Source of the DNA: CBFGRV01 sp965651265
GTDB lineage: Bacteria; Bacteroidota; Rhodothermia; Rhodothermales; VXPQ01
Length of the DNA stretch: 64,000 bases
Direction: 5' to 3'
NCBI GenBank assembly: GCA_965651265.1
Contig: CBFGRV010000002.1
Coordinates: 75,812-139,811, forward strand
The position numbers and the translations under genes are program-made. This document shows, one piece after another, positions 25,771 to 34,072 of this stretch (position 1 is the first letter of the stretch; each line of letters opens with the position of its first letter). Under the pieces are notes generated by a model that was not told the origin of the DNA, did no database searches, and saw only the letters and a program-made list of their open reading frames with translations.

Positions 25771-27027
25771 CTACTCGGCTTCGGCCATCTCGCGCTTCGG
25801 CGCGGGCCGCGCATCGGCGAGATCATTTCCCCTTGGCGTGAAGGCCTGAATCCCGGTGAGCTCACGCCCGAGAATCAGCCCGTGGATATCGTACGTGCCC
25901 TCGTAGGTATTGACGCTTTCGAGATTCACCATATGATGGATGACGCGGTACTCGCCGGTGATGCCGTTGCCTCCCAACATATCACGCGCCGTTCGAGCAA
26001 TCTCTAAAGCCTTCCCACAGTTGTTGCGCTTGGCGAGGGAGACCATGGAGGGGACGAGGCGTCCGTCATCCTTGAGTCGGCCGAGTCGCCACGCGAGGAG
26101 CTGCATCTGCGTGATCTCCGTCACCATGTTGGCCAGCTTAGTCTGGATGAGCTGCATGGCTCCGAGCGGGTACCCGAACTGCTTGCGTTCCATCGCGTAG
26201 CGCAGCGCCCGCTGGTAGCAGTCTTCGGCCGCGCCAACGGCACCGAAGGCAATCCCGAAGCGAGCGCTGTTGAGGCAGTCAAATGGTCCCCGCAGACCCC
26301 GAACGTCTGGAAACACGTTCTCATCGGGCACGAATACATCCTCCATCACGATCTCACCCGTAACGGAGGCGCGGAGTGACATCTTGTTGTGAGTGACCGG
26401 GGTCGAGAATCCCTCCATCCCGCGCTCCAGAATGAAGCCACGAATCACCCCCTCCTCTCCTTGCTTCTCTTTGGCCTTAGCCCAGACAATGGCAACGTCG
26501 GCGATCGGGGAGTTCGTGATCCACATTTTTGCGCCGTTCAGCACGAAGCCTCCGTCCACGCGGAGGGCTGTGCTCTTCATCGAACCGGGATCGGAACCGT
26601 GATCCGGCTCCGTGAGGCCGAAGCAACCGATCAGTTCGGCCGATGCCAGCCTCGGAAGAAATCTCTGTCGCTGATCCTCGGTCCCGAACTTGTGGATGGG
26701 GTGCATGACCAGTGATGACTGCACCGAGGCAAACGAGCGGTAGGCGGAATCCACGCGCTCCAGCTCGCGCGCGATGAGCCCATATGCCGTATAGCTGACA
26801 CCCGCACCTCCGTACTCTTCGGGGATGGTCGCACCCAGCAGGCCGAGCTCGGCCATCTCGCGGGGTATCTCCTCGTGGAAGATTTCATCCTGATTGCCTT
26901 CGAGAGCGCGTGGCTCCAGCTTCGATTGTGCGTACTCGCGCGCCGACTCCATAATGAGCCGATCCTCTTCCTCGAGCATCGATTCGAATAGGAAGGCGTC
27001 TTCCGGATTGAAGTGGTATTTCGGCAT
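25771..27027 (-). CDS. gcdH: Glutaryl-CoA dehydrogenase
   Basis: A 418-aa acyl-CoA dehydrogenase that oxidises and decarboxylates glutaryl-CoA to crotonyl-CoA in lysine and tryptophan breakdown. Subfamily marks are strong: YRSFASVQSSLVMHPI with the substrate arginine R97, FGLTEPDHGSD (137-146) for FAD, MSLRASVTG, and VNTYEGTYDIHGLILGR with catalytic base E376. These follow the human enzyme closely as I remember it. Electrons go to an ETF, and etfBA-fixCX lies directly upstream on the same strand (53-nt gap to fixX), so substrate oxidation and quinone reduction are encoded together. Confidence 0.94.
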   Translation of the reverse strand: MPKYHFNPEDAFLFESMLEEEDRLIMESAREYAQSKLEPRALEGNQDEIFHEEIPREMAELGLLGATIPEEYGGAGVSYTAYGLIARELERVDSAYRSFASVQSSLVMHPIHKFGTEDQRQRFLPRLASAELIGCFGLTEPDHGSDPGSMKSTALRVDGGFVLNGAKMWITNSPIADVAIVWAKAKEKQGEEGVIRGFILERGMEGFSTPVTHNKMSLRASVTGEIVMEDVFVPDENVFPDVRGLRGPFDCLNSARFGIAFGAVGAAEDCYQRALRYAMERKQFGYPLGAMQLIQTKLANMVTEITQMQLLAWRLGRLKDDGRLVPSMVSLAKRNNCGKALEIARTARDMLGGNGITGEYRVIHHMVNLESVNTYEGTYDIHGLILGRELTGIQAFTPRGNDLADARPAPKREMAEAE

Positions 27028-27080
27028 GTGTGGATGTGCAGGTATTCGTTGACGTCGTAGCGGCGAATCGACGGTTCAGC

Positions 27081-27383
27081 CTAACCAAAATTCCAGGTCA
27101 CACCTCGACCGCTCTCCGGGTCGGGATACGACCAAGTGACCGCGCCCTGGTCGCAGGCGTACATGCATGTGCCGCACTCGATGCAATCCTCAAATTGGAA
27201 GAAGACTCGCCCATCCTCGTCAAACTTATAGCATTCGGCCGGACATACGTATGTCGTGCAATGGTGTGGGCAGACAGAGTTGCAAATGCTCGTATCGACG
27301 AGAATGTGCGGCTTCGCCTCACTCCTGCCCTGATTGCGATACGCTACCAGGCCGAGGCGTTCGGCCGTGCTCAACTTCTTCAT
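27081..27383 (-). CDS. fixX: FixX-type ferredoxin-like protein
   Basis: A 100-aa iron-sulfur protein with nine cysteines: C34, C38, C42, C47 and C51 in the family pattern CxxxCPHHCTxxxCPxxC, and C67, C70, C73 and C77 as a CIECGTCxxxC [4Fe-4S] site. FixX is the separate ferredoxin part of ETF:quinone oxidoreductases and partners FixC. Its start overlaps the fixC stop by 4 nt, which agrees with a stoichiometric complex. No nitrogenase gene is in view, so its role is probably beta-oxidation-type electron transfer. Confidence 0.94.
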   Translation of the reverse strand: MKKLSTAERLGLVAYRNQGRSEAKPHILVDTSICNSVCPHHCTTYVCPAECYKFDEDGRVFFQFEDCIECGTCMYACDQGAVTWSYPDPESGRGVTWNFG

Positions 27384-28702
27384 AGGGAGCGTGAGGCTTT
27401 GTATCCGAACTTCGCCAGCGACCAGAACGACGTGTGATCCTTTATCGTTTCTTTCAGGACCTGCTTCGTCTTCTGCGTAGGTGCACTTCGGACCGTGAAG
27501 ATCCGACGCCCGAAGTCACAGATCAGCGAGGGGATGGTGGTGTACATGTTCGGATCGTGCAGAAGCCGGACGGCATCCTGGAAATTGTGCATGTCCTTGA
27601 GCAAGAAGCTCTCCTCCAGTGCTCTTCGATACTGCGCGAGGCTTTCTGCGGAGAAATCCCCCCGATCGCGGGCCGCCAGAACCGTCTCGGCGGCGAGGAT
27701 GCCGGATCGCATCGCGTAATCCATGCCCTGGATGGCTTTCCCGGCATTGATCAATAGATTCGCCGCCTCGCCCGCGATCAGGACTCCATCTGCATAAATC
27801 TCACGCGGCATCACCCTCATGTCCCCGCTCGATACCACATGCGCGGAATACTCCACCTCCTCTCCGTCACGAAGCATGTCGGCGATCACGGGGTGCAGTT
27901 TGAAATCATTCAGAATAGCATGGGGCTGGAGTCGTTTTTCGCGGAGATCTTTGATGCCCAGCACCAATCCAACCGAGAGGGAGTCGCGGTTGGTATACAA
28001 GAAACCTCCGCCCTCGACGCCCCGGCTGCAGAAGCCGACAAATTCGTTCGACATTCCGGCCAGGCCGTTCAGCTGGAAGCGGTCTTCCAGCGTCCGCCGA
28101 TTCATCCGGATCACCTCCTTGATGCCGATCATCATGTGGTCGGCGGGCACGTAGTCATCCTGCAGTCCGATCTGGCGAGTAAGCAGGTTGTTCACGCCCT
28201 CGGCGAGGATGACCACATCGGCGTGGAATACCTCGTCGCCCGCCCGGATGCCCGTGACGCGGCCGTTCTCGCGCACGATCTCCTCAACCAGGATGTTGGT
28301 GGCGACGAAGGATTCATCGGGATGCGGACTTCGTGCGATCGTCTCTTCGAGCTTGGCCGCCAGCCAGCGGTCGAACCGGGAGCGAAGTACGACGACGCCG
28401 GCGTAGGGCGGCGTATCGAAATGAGTAGACTTGAAGTCGATCGAAAAGGCCGACTGCTCATCCATGAGCGTGAGGCGGCGGTGCCGGATGTACCGCTCGA
28501 AGCCATCTTCCTCGGTCCAGTACTCGGGAACCAGTCGTGCCAGATCGTGGCCCCAGAGAACCCCGCCGGAGACGTTCTTAGACCCCGCAAATTCACCTCG
28601 TTCTACGAGCAGAAAGCGAGCGCCGCCGCGCGCCAGCTCGACCGCCGCACTCAGCCCGGCGATACCGCCCCCGACGATGATGCAATCGAACTTTTCGTCC
28701 AT
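27380..28702 (-). CDS. fixC: FixC-type ETF:quinone oxidoreductase flavoprotein
   Basis: A 440-aa FAD protein. It starts with a Rossmann motif (CIIVGGGIAGLSAAVELARGG), continues with GSKNVSGGVLWG, and has the second FAD-binding segment GVLIAGEAANLLINAGKAIQGMDYA described here in part (about 300-330). FixC takes electrons from an ETF and passes them to the quinone pool with FixX. The gene is coupled to fixX by an ATGA overlap and lies 54 nt after etfA. Order and family match fixABCX clusters of non-diazotrophs as well as of nitrogen fixers. Confidence 0.94.
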   Translation of the reverse strand: MDEKFDCIIVGGGIAGLSAAVELARGGARFLLVERGEFAGSKNVSGGVLWGHDLARLVPEYWTEEDGFERYIRHRRLTLMDEQSAFSIDFKSTHFDTPPYAGVVVLRSRFDRWLAAKLEETIARSPHPDESFVATNILVEEIVRENGRVTGIRAGDEVFHADVVILAEGVNNLLTRQIGLQDDYVPADHMMIGIKEVIRMNRRTLEDRFQLNGLAGMSNEFVGFCSRGVEGGGFLYTNRDSLSVGLVLGIKDLREKRLQPHAILNDFKLHPVIADMLRDGEEVEYSAHVVSSGDMRVMPREIYADGVLIAGEAANLLINAGKAIQGMDYAMRSGILAAETVLAARDRGDFSAESLAQYRRALEESFLLKDMHNFQDAVRLLHDPNMYTTIPSLICDFGRRIFTVRSAPTQKTKQVLKETIKDHTSFWSLAKFGYKASRSL

Positions 28703-28756
28703 GGTGGAGCCGCTTGCCTCGCATCCGCGCGAAGCCTCGGCGCGTGTCGAGGCGGA

Positions 28757-29725
28757 TTAGCCGTTCTTCAACTGATCGATGAGGCGCGGGATGATGTCGT
28801 ACAGATCACCGACGATCCCATAGGTGGCCATCCGGAATATGGGCGCATCCGCATCTTTGTTGATGGCCACGATCACGCGGCTGCCCGCCATCCCGGCTAC
28901 GTGCTGGATGGCACCTGAAATTCCGACGGCAATATACAAATCGGGGGCCACGACCTTGCCCGTCTGGCCGATTTGCGAGGAGGCCGGGAACAGCCCCGAC
29001 TCGACGACCGCACGCGACGACCCAATCGCGGCGCCCAGGGTGTCGGCCAACTCTTCGATGAGTTGTTTGCCGCGCTCGTCGCGGACGCCGCGTCCCGCCG
29101 CGATCACGATGCGCGCCTCGGATACATCGACCGTGCCGACTTGCGGCGCCCTGATCTCGCGTAGCGTCTGCTTGAGTGTTGCCGGGTCAAAGTCGAATGG
29201 GATCTCCTCGGCCTGGGCCTCGACGGGATGTTCCTCCGCCGAATAGGCACCGGAGCGCACAGAGACCAGCACGGGCTTGCGCTCGGCCCGGACGCGAGCC
29301 AGAAACTTGGCGGCAAGTACCGGCCGAAGGGCCTCCGCTCCGGTCTCCGTCTGCTCGAACGCAGCAACATCGGGCAGGACCGATCCGTCCAGTCGAATCG
29401 ACAGCGCCCCGAGTATCTCCTTAACCGATTCGCTCGAGGGGAACACCAAGAGATCGGGCGCGGCGCGACGGGCCGCTTCCTCCAGAGCCGCCAGCACCGG
29501 CGTGTTGAGGTGATTGGCAAAAAGGCTATGGCGCACCATGAAGATGGTGGATGCACCGTAGCGCGCGATCTGAGCGACGTAGCGCTCCGGCTCCGGCGAG
29601 AGGACTACAGCCACAAGCCTATCCCCTCTCTGTTCCGCGATCTGTCGACCTCGCGTCAGGGCCTCCAGTGAGGACCGCTTGCAGACTTCATCCTGGGTCT
29701 CGATGTAGGCGAGGATGGTACCCAT
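28757..29725 (-). CDS. etfA: Electron transfer flavoprotein, alpha subunit (FixB)
   Basis: A 322-aa ETF alpha chain. The C-terminal FAD domain is clear: SSRAVVESGLFPASSQIGQTG, then LYIAVGISGAIQHVAGM and VIVAINKDADAPIF, spanning about 235-300. The N-terminal domain pairs with EtfB. The subunits carry electrons from dehydrogenases such as the adjacent glutaryl-CoA dehydrogenase. It starts 3 nt after etfB. Whether this ETF bifurcates electrons, as in Azotobacter FixABCX, cannot be decided from sequence by eye. Confidence 0.96.
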   Translation of the reverse strand: MGTILAYIETQDEVCKRSSLEALTRGRQIAEQRGDRLVAVVLSPEPERYVAQIARYGASTIFMVRHSLFANHLNTPVLAALEEAARRAAPDLLVFPSSESVKEILGALSIRLDGSVLPDVAAFEQTETGAEALRPVLAAKFLARVRAERKPVLVSVRSGAYSAEEHPVEAQAEEIPFDFDPATLKQTLREIRAPQVGTVDVSEARIVIAAGRGVRDERGKQLIEELADTLGAAIGSSRAVVESGLFPASSQIGQTGKVVAPDLYIAVGISGAIQHVAGMAGSRVIVAINKDADAPIFRMATYGIVGDLYDIIPRLIDQLKNG

Positions 29726-29728
29726 GCG

Positions 29729-30478
29729 TCAGAGGACCTTTGCCTCGGTCTTGAGAAGTGATACGAGCCTGGCGACGACGTCAGCAGGCTCTCCATCCAG
29801 AATTCGGCCCGGCTCCCTTTCCGGCATCGGCTCGAAGCGCCTGATCGTGGTAGCGGGCGGACCGGTCGGCTCCTCGACCTCCACCACTTGGATGTTCTTC
29901 CTCTTGGCCTGCATGATTCCCTTCAAGTTCGGGATGCGCGGATCGTTCATATCGTTCGAGCAGGTCACCAGGCACGGGGTAGGGAGCTCGATGATCTCCT
30001 GCCCGCCATCGCCCTGACGGGTAACGATCAGCCTGTCGTTCACGATATCGAGGCCAACGGCGTTTCCGGCGTAGGGAAGGCTGAGTAATTCGGCCAGCAT
30101 CGAGCCGGTAAGGCCGGCGTCCGTATCCTGTGCCTGCTTTCCACAGGCAAGCACATCGAACGACTCTGCTCGAAGGTGCGCAGCAAGTATCTCCGCGTAG
30201 CCGCGGGAGTCCAGCTCGCCGTCGATCTTCAGGTGAGTCGCCGATTCGGCGCCCATGGCGAGGGCCTTACGGATCGTTTCTGTTGCCGTGGCCGGCCCGG
30301 CCAGTACCACATGAACCTCGCCTCCATATTTTTCCGTAAGGACGAGCGCCTCTTCGACGGCGGAGGCATCGTAGGCGTTGAGCACGAGCCGGCCCGTGTC
30401 GGTGACAATTCTCTCACCGCTCAACTGGATCGGCGATGCAACGTCGGGGACCTGCTTGATGCAGACGACAAACTTCAT
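29729..30478 (-). CDS. etfB: Electron transfer flavoprotein, beta subunit (FixA)
   Basis: A 249-aa ETF beta chain and the first gene of the minus-strand electron-transfer operon. It opens MKFVVCIKQVPD and keeps LNAYDASAVEEAL and the nucleotide-site segment ACGKQAQDTDAGLTGSMLAE (about 113-132). In bifurcating ETFs I recall V-G-P at the end of that segment; here it is T-G-S, which argues mildly against bifurcation, but this is memory-based. The promoter should lie at 30479-30658, a stretch in which I see no clear elements. Confidence 0.95.
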   Translation of the reverse strand: MKFVVCIKQVPDVASPIQLSGERIVTDTGRLVLNAYDASAVEEALVLTEKYGGEVHVVLAGPATATETIRKALAMGAESATHLKIDGELDSRGYAEILAAHLRAESFDVLACGKQAQDTDAGLTGSMLAELLSLPYAGNAVGLDIVNDRLIVTRQGDGGQEIIELPTPCLVTCSNDMNDPRIPNLKGIMQAKRKNIQVVEVEEPTGPPATTIRRFEPMPEREPGRILDGEPADVVARLVSLLKTEAKVL

Positions 30479-30658
30479 TCGGGATGTCGATCGAATGCAC
30501 GATATGGTTCATCCATGCGAGCGCGGCAACTTAACGAAGCCGTCGCCGATGTTAAGCGAAGATTTGCTCAATCCATATCGAGGCGGAACGGCGGCGCTGG
30601 ACTTTCATCTCATAGCATCTCAGTTTCTCAGCCACAAGAATCCACTGCGGTCATCGGA

Positions 30659-31168
30659 ATGCGCGGCATAGTTGGGAGTCTTTTTCTCATCGTAATTCTG
30701 GCGTCGGGTGCCCTCGTTGAGAGCGCTACGGCACAAGGGCTGGATCCGCGTTTTGGAATCGGTGCGAATGCGCTTCTGAGCACGGCGGACGGTCTCGGAA
30801 TCGGGTTTCGCGGTCGCGCGTCCGCCCCGGTGAATGCCGATCTGTCGCTGGCCGCCGACCTCGGTCTGACGGCATTCATTCTCGGTGGACGAAGGAACGC
30901 CGACTACATTTTCGATCCGCAGGTTTCTCTTATCGTCTCCCTTCCACCGGCCAGTGACCGGCTCACCTATTTGTTGTTCGGAATGGGGGGATACATCCCC
31001 GCGGGTGGCGACGGCGGCGCGGCGAGCGGGCCCACCATTCACGGCGGAATCGGCTGGGTTCGATCTCTACAAGAGTCCTCGCTGTTCTATGAAGTAAATC
31101 CGGCACTGATTATCAGGGAAGAGGGGATCGACCTCGCCATTCCGGTCCGGATCGGCGTGATCTTCTAG
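30659..31168 (+). CDS. Small secreted or outer-membrane beta-barrel-like protein
   Basis: A 169-aa protein with a signal peptide (hydrophobic 6-20, cleavage near ATA-QG at about 25). The rest alternates hydrophobic and polar residues with many Gly and aromatic residues, includes a glycine-rich turn (GGDGGAASGP), and ends IPVRIGVIF with a terminal phenylalanine, as is usual for outer-membrane barrels. It is short, so at most an 8-strand barrel. The frame is open far upstream but the ATG at 30659 gives the signal peptide. No family was recognised. It is divergent from etfB and lies 50 nt before hemW. Confidence 0.7.
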   Translation: MRGIVGSLFLIVILASGALVESATAQGLDPRFGIGANALLSTADGLGIGFRGRASAPVNADLSLAADLGLTAFILGGRRNADYIFDPQVSLIVSLPPASDRLTYLLFGMGGYIPAGGDGGAASGPTIHGGIGWVRSLQESSLFYEVNPALIIREEGIDLAIPVRIGVIF

Positions 31169-31218
31169 GTCGAAAGATCGAAAACATTCGCCATGCGGAT
31201 CGCGTTTTGTTCACCCGC

Positions 31219-32367
31219 ATGGCAGGTCTCTACCTCCATATCCCCTTCTGTTCGCAGCGCTGCGTGTACTGCGACTTCTATTTCACGACCACGCAGCGCA
31301 ACCATGGCCCGTTCGTGGAGGCCATGCGCGTCGAGCTCGATTATTACGCCTCGCAGTACGGCGGCGGGGAGCCGATCGAGACCATCTATCTGGGTGGTGG
31401 TACTCCGTCATTGCTCGCCCTCGAAGATCTGGCTCGTCTGCTTCAGGGCATCTATTCGGGATTCGATGTGGAGCACGTCCGCGAGACCACGATCGAGGTC
31501 AATCCGGAGGACGCGTCCGAGGACTACTTGAGCGGCATCAAGTCGCTCGGCTTCGATCGGCTCAGCATCGGCATCCAATCGTTCTATGCGTCGGATCTCG
31601 AATTCATGAACAGAAGCCACTCGGCGGAGCAGGCCGAGTCTGCCGTCGAGAACGCCAAGAAGGTTGGCTTTGAGAATATTTCCGTGGATCTGATCTTCGG
31701 CCTCCCCGATCAACCTGAAGAGTACTGGTACGCGAACCTCGAAAAAGTCGTCCGTATGGAGATTCCTCATGTATCGACCTATAATCTGACGGTCGAAGAG
31801 CGGACGCCGCTCGCGAAGATGGTGCAGCGCGGCATCGTGCAACCGCCGCCGGAGGAAGAGTGGGAAGAGCGATATGTGTTCACGATGAAGTACCTGAGAG
31901 AGCACGGATACGAGCACTATGAGATCTCCAGCTTCGCAAAACCTGGTATGCGCTCCCTGCACAATCAGGTGTACTGGTCTCATCGAAACTATCTGGGATT
32001 GGGTCCCTCCGCCCATTCGTTCTGGTGGCGCGGACTACCGGCTCAACGGTGGTACAACGAGCGAAACCTCCGCCGGTATGAGGCCCTCCTGCACCAGCAC
32101 ACCCTTCCACTCGGAGGTCGCGAGCACCTCTCGCTGGATCAGCTCGCAAACGAGTACATATTGCTGCGGCTTCGGACGTCCGACGGCCTCGACCTCGGCC
32201 ACTTCGAGAGTCGCTACGGGGTGGACCTGCTCTTCGAGAAGGCCGATGAGATTGCGGAACTTGAAGGGCGTGGATACATCCAGCCGCTTGACGGCCGGCG
32301 CTTGAGCCTCACCGACGAAGGAAAACTGCTGTGCGACGCCATCACCACACGACTACTTCTCGATTGA
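31219..32367 (+). CDS. hemW: HemW-like radical SAM protein
   Basis: A 382-aa radical SAM protein. The cluster motif C11-x3-C15-x2-C18 (PFCSQRCVYCDFYF) sits at the N-terminus, followed by IETIYLGGGTPSLL and the C-terminal HemW extension with wHTH-like character. HemW is a haem chaperone; many copies are annotated as oxygen-independent coproporphyrinogen oxidase, but the short N-terminus and C-x3-C-x2-C-D-F form favour HemW. A TTG at 31207 is in frame, yet the ATG at 31219 gives the family start. The stop overlaps the start region of the first DUF192 gene. Confidence 0.92.
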   Translation: MAGLYLHIPFCSQRCVYCDFYFTTTQRNHGPFVEAMRVELDYYASQYGGGEPIETIYLGGGTPSLLALEDLARLLQGIYSGFDVEHVRETTIEVNPEDASEDYLSGIKSLGFDRLSIGIQSFYASDLEFMNRSHSAEQAESAVENAKKVGFENISVDLIFGLPDQPEEYWYANLEKVVRMEIPHVSTYNLTVEERTPLAKMVQRGIVQPPPEEEWEERYVFTMKYLREHGYEHYEISSFAKPGMRSLHNQVYWSHRNYLGLGPSAHSFWWRGLPAQRWYNERNLRRYEALLHQHTLPLGGREHLSLDQLANEYILLRLRTSDGLDLGHFESRYGVDLLFEKADEIAELEGRGYIQPLDGRRLSLTDEGKLLCDAITTRLLLD

Positions 32368-32882
32368 CCCAGGTCCGCGGGAGATTGTTCGGCGGGCCAC
32401 AGCTCCTTGCACTGATCGCGGTGATGCTATTGACGGGATGCGGATCGGACGGTCGGGACTTGCCCGTCATCAGCACGGACGTCCCCTTTCAGAAAGAGGG
32501 CACGTTGAGTTTCCTGACGCCCGATGGGGATACTGTGCAGACCATCGACATCGAGATCGCCGAAACCGATGTGGAGCGCGCCACCGGCCTGATGCGCAGG
32601 CGCGCGCTCCCGGCAAATAGCGGTATGCTCTTCATCATGGACGACGAGGACACGACCGGCTTCTGGATGAAAAATACTCCCCTACCGCTCGACATCATGT
32701 TCGTCGCGGCCGATTCTCACATCATCAACATCGTGAGGCGAACGACGCCTTTCTCGGAGGAAGTAATTCGGCCGGCGGCGCCGAAAAAGTTCGTCGTGGA
32801 GGTTCGCGGAGGGTACTCGGATCGGTTGGGCATCACGGAGGGTATGCGCATCGCGTGGTCGCGGGATGGAGTGGCGCCATGA
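32364..32882 (+). CDS. DUF192 lipoprotein, first of a tandem pair
   Basis: A secreted lipoprotein of about 172 aa. The signal sequence ends in the lipobox LLTGC (Cys 26 from this start), then comes one DUF192 domain: IDIEIAETDVERATGLMRRRALPANSGMLFIMDD with GFWMKNTPLPLDIMFV and FVVEVRGGY, described in parts. The function of DUF192 is unsettled. The start is ambiguous: a GTG at 32331 overlaps hemW by 37 nt, while the TTG at 32364 overlaps its stop as TTGA, which I prefer because it gives a normal signal peptide. The stop overlaps the next gene's ATG. Confidence 0.82.
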   Translation: MTQVRGRLFGGPQLLALIAVMLLTGCGSDGRDLPVISTDVPFQKEGTLSFLTPDGDTVQTIDIEIAETDVERATGLMRRRALPANSGMLFIMDDEDTTGFWMKNTPLPLDIMFVAADSHIINIVRRTTPFSEEVIRPAAPKKFVVEVRGGYSDRLGITEGMRIAWSRDGVAP

Positions 32883-33382
32883 GATGGGGATGCGCACTGG
32901 TGATCGCAGGTGCCCTCCTGGTGGGATGCGGGGATATGGGTGGGCGCGACGGAGATGATACCGGTGAGCCGGCGGTCACCATCCCGTTTCGGAAAGATGG
33001 TGAGCTAACCTTCTTCGCGGGTGATGACGCTGAGATCGTCACCATCGATATCGAGATCGCCGACTCAGATTCGTCACGTCAGCGGGGTTTGATGCAGCGG
33101 GATTCCCTTGCGGAGCGCGCGGGAATGCTATTCATCTTCCCGATTCAGGAGACGCAGAGCTTCTGGATGGCCAACACGCCGCTGGCGCTTGATCTTATTT
33201 TTGTGGATGCCGACTCGCAGATCGTCGACATCGCGAAATACACACGCCCCTACAGCACGCGGAGCATAGTATCGGCGGCGCCCGCGCGCTACGTCATCGA
33301 AGTTCGCGCAGGATTTTGCGATACGTACGGAATTAGCGAAGGGCAGACCGTGCGCTGGATGCGGACAGTGGACGGAGGCTGA
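32879..33382 (+). CDS. DUF192 lipoprotein, second of a tandem pair
   Basis: A 167-aa lipoprotein with lipobox LLVGC at its signal-peptide end and one DUF192 domain parallel to the upstream protein: IPFRKDGELTF matches VPFQKEGTLSF, then RQRGLMQRDSLAERAGMLFIF and FWMANTPLALDLIFV. The two are clear paralogues. An earlier GTG-type start at 32855 is possible, but the ATG at 32879 overlaps the upstream TGA (ATGA) and begins the signal peptide. A small AGGGCG/CGCCCT stem (33382-33399) follows and might act as a terminator for the convergent genes; it has no T tract. Confidence 0.87.
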   Translation: MRWGCALVIAGALLVGCGDMGGRDGDDTGEPAVTIPFRKDGELTFFAGDDAEIVTIDIEIADSDSSRQRGLMQRDSLAERAGMLFIFPIQETQSFWMANTPLALDLIFVDADSQIVDIAKYTRPYSTRSIVSAAPARYVIEVRAGFCDTYGISEGQTVRWMRTVDGG

Positions 33383-33427
33383 GGGCGGTTCCACGCCCTT
33401 GGTCGTCACTGAGAATGGTCGACTGGA

Positions 33428-33763
33428 CTAGAGCCCGAAACTCTCGCCACAGGCGCACGTCCGGGCGGCTTGCGGATTCAGAAAATGAAAGCCGGCTCCC
33501 TCGAGGCCGTCGGAGAAGTCTAGCTCTGTGCCGCTCAGGTAGACGCGGCTTCGGCGATCCAGGACGATGCGTACGTCGCCGATCTGCATTACGCGATCTC
33601 CTTCCTGCTCCGTGGTATCCCAGCCGAGATCGTAGGTCAGACCCGAGCACCCGCCGGGCACGACTGCGACGCGCAGCATGGTGTCGGCGAGATCGACGTG
33701 CTCGTTGGCCGCGATCTCACGAATCTTCTCCAGTGCTCGATCGGTGATGAGAATGTCTTCCAT
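33428..33763 (-). CDS. A-type Fe-S cluster carrier (SufA/IscA/ErpA family)
   Basis: A 111-aa HesB/IscA-type protein. The three cluster cysteines are present: C39 in VVPGGCSGLTY and C103/C105 in RTCACGESF near the C-terminus, along with the family FLNPQ segment. These proteins carry [4Fe-4S] or [2Fe-2S] clusters from the scaffold to target enzymes. It is divergent from the sufBCDSE operon, about 309 nt away, so it probably works with the SUF system and may share regulation. Which A-type subgroup it belongs to cannot be told by eye. Confidence 0.94.
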   Translation of the reverse strand: MEDILITDRALEKIREIAANEHVDLADTMLRVAVVPGGCSGLTYDLGWDTTEQEGDRVMQIGDVRIVLDRRSRVYLSGTELDFSDGLEGAGFHFLNPQAARTCACGESFGL

Positions 33764-33970
33764 CGTACTACCAGGCGGATTCGCCGCATTGCGTTCGGCA
33801 TGCTAATGCTCGATGCTCCGGCAGGTTTCGCACGCACCGGGGGGTGGACCCGTAGATTCGTAGCGCAATCGGCCCCACTGAGCGAGGCGTTTTCGTGCCC
33901 TGTGCGAACACTGGATGAAGGGGCTATCCGAAGAGGAACGAAGGCCTCGTGAATCTTGTTGTAATCGGGC

Positions 33971-34008
33971 GTTTACACATTGGCATTGTGTTAACGCTTG
34001 TTTACAAT
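33971..34008 (+). promoter_or_regulatory. suf promoter with operator-like palindrome on the -35 box
   Basis: A good sigma-70-type pair is visible: TTGGCA (33980-33985) and TACAAT (34003-34008) with a 17-nt spacer, about 65 nt before sufB. The -35 hexamer fills the spacer of an imperfect palindrome, GTTTACACA-N7-TGTGTTAAC (33971-33995, 8 of 9 positions symmetric). A further GTTTACA at 34000-34006 overlaps the -10 box. This is what a repressor site would look like. It does not match the SufR CAAC-N6-GTTG site or the E. coli IscR site as I know them. The rest of the 309-bp gap (33764-34072) shows nothing I recognise. Confidence 0.6.
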
Positions 34009-34072
34009 CCATCGTACACAGCCACGTACCGGCCATCGGCCGGACATCTCTAGATAGATCCAGGCGAGAAGC

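Noticed and set aside
27081..30478. Nitrogen-fixation island
   Set aside because: Only fixABCX-type genes are present, next to glutaryl-CoA dehydrogenase, and no nif gene is in view.
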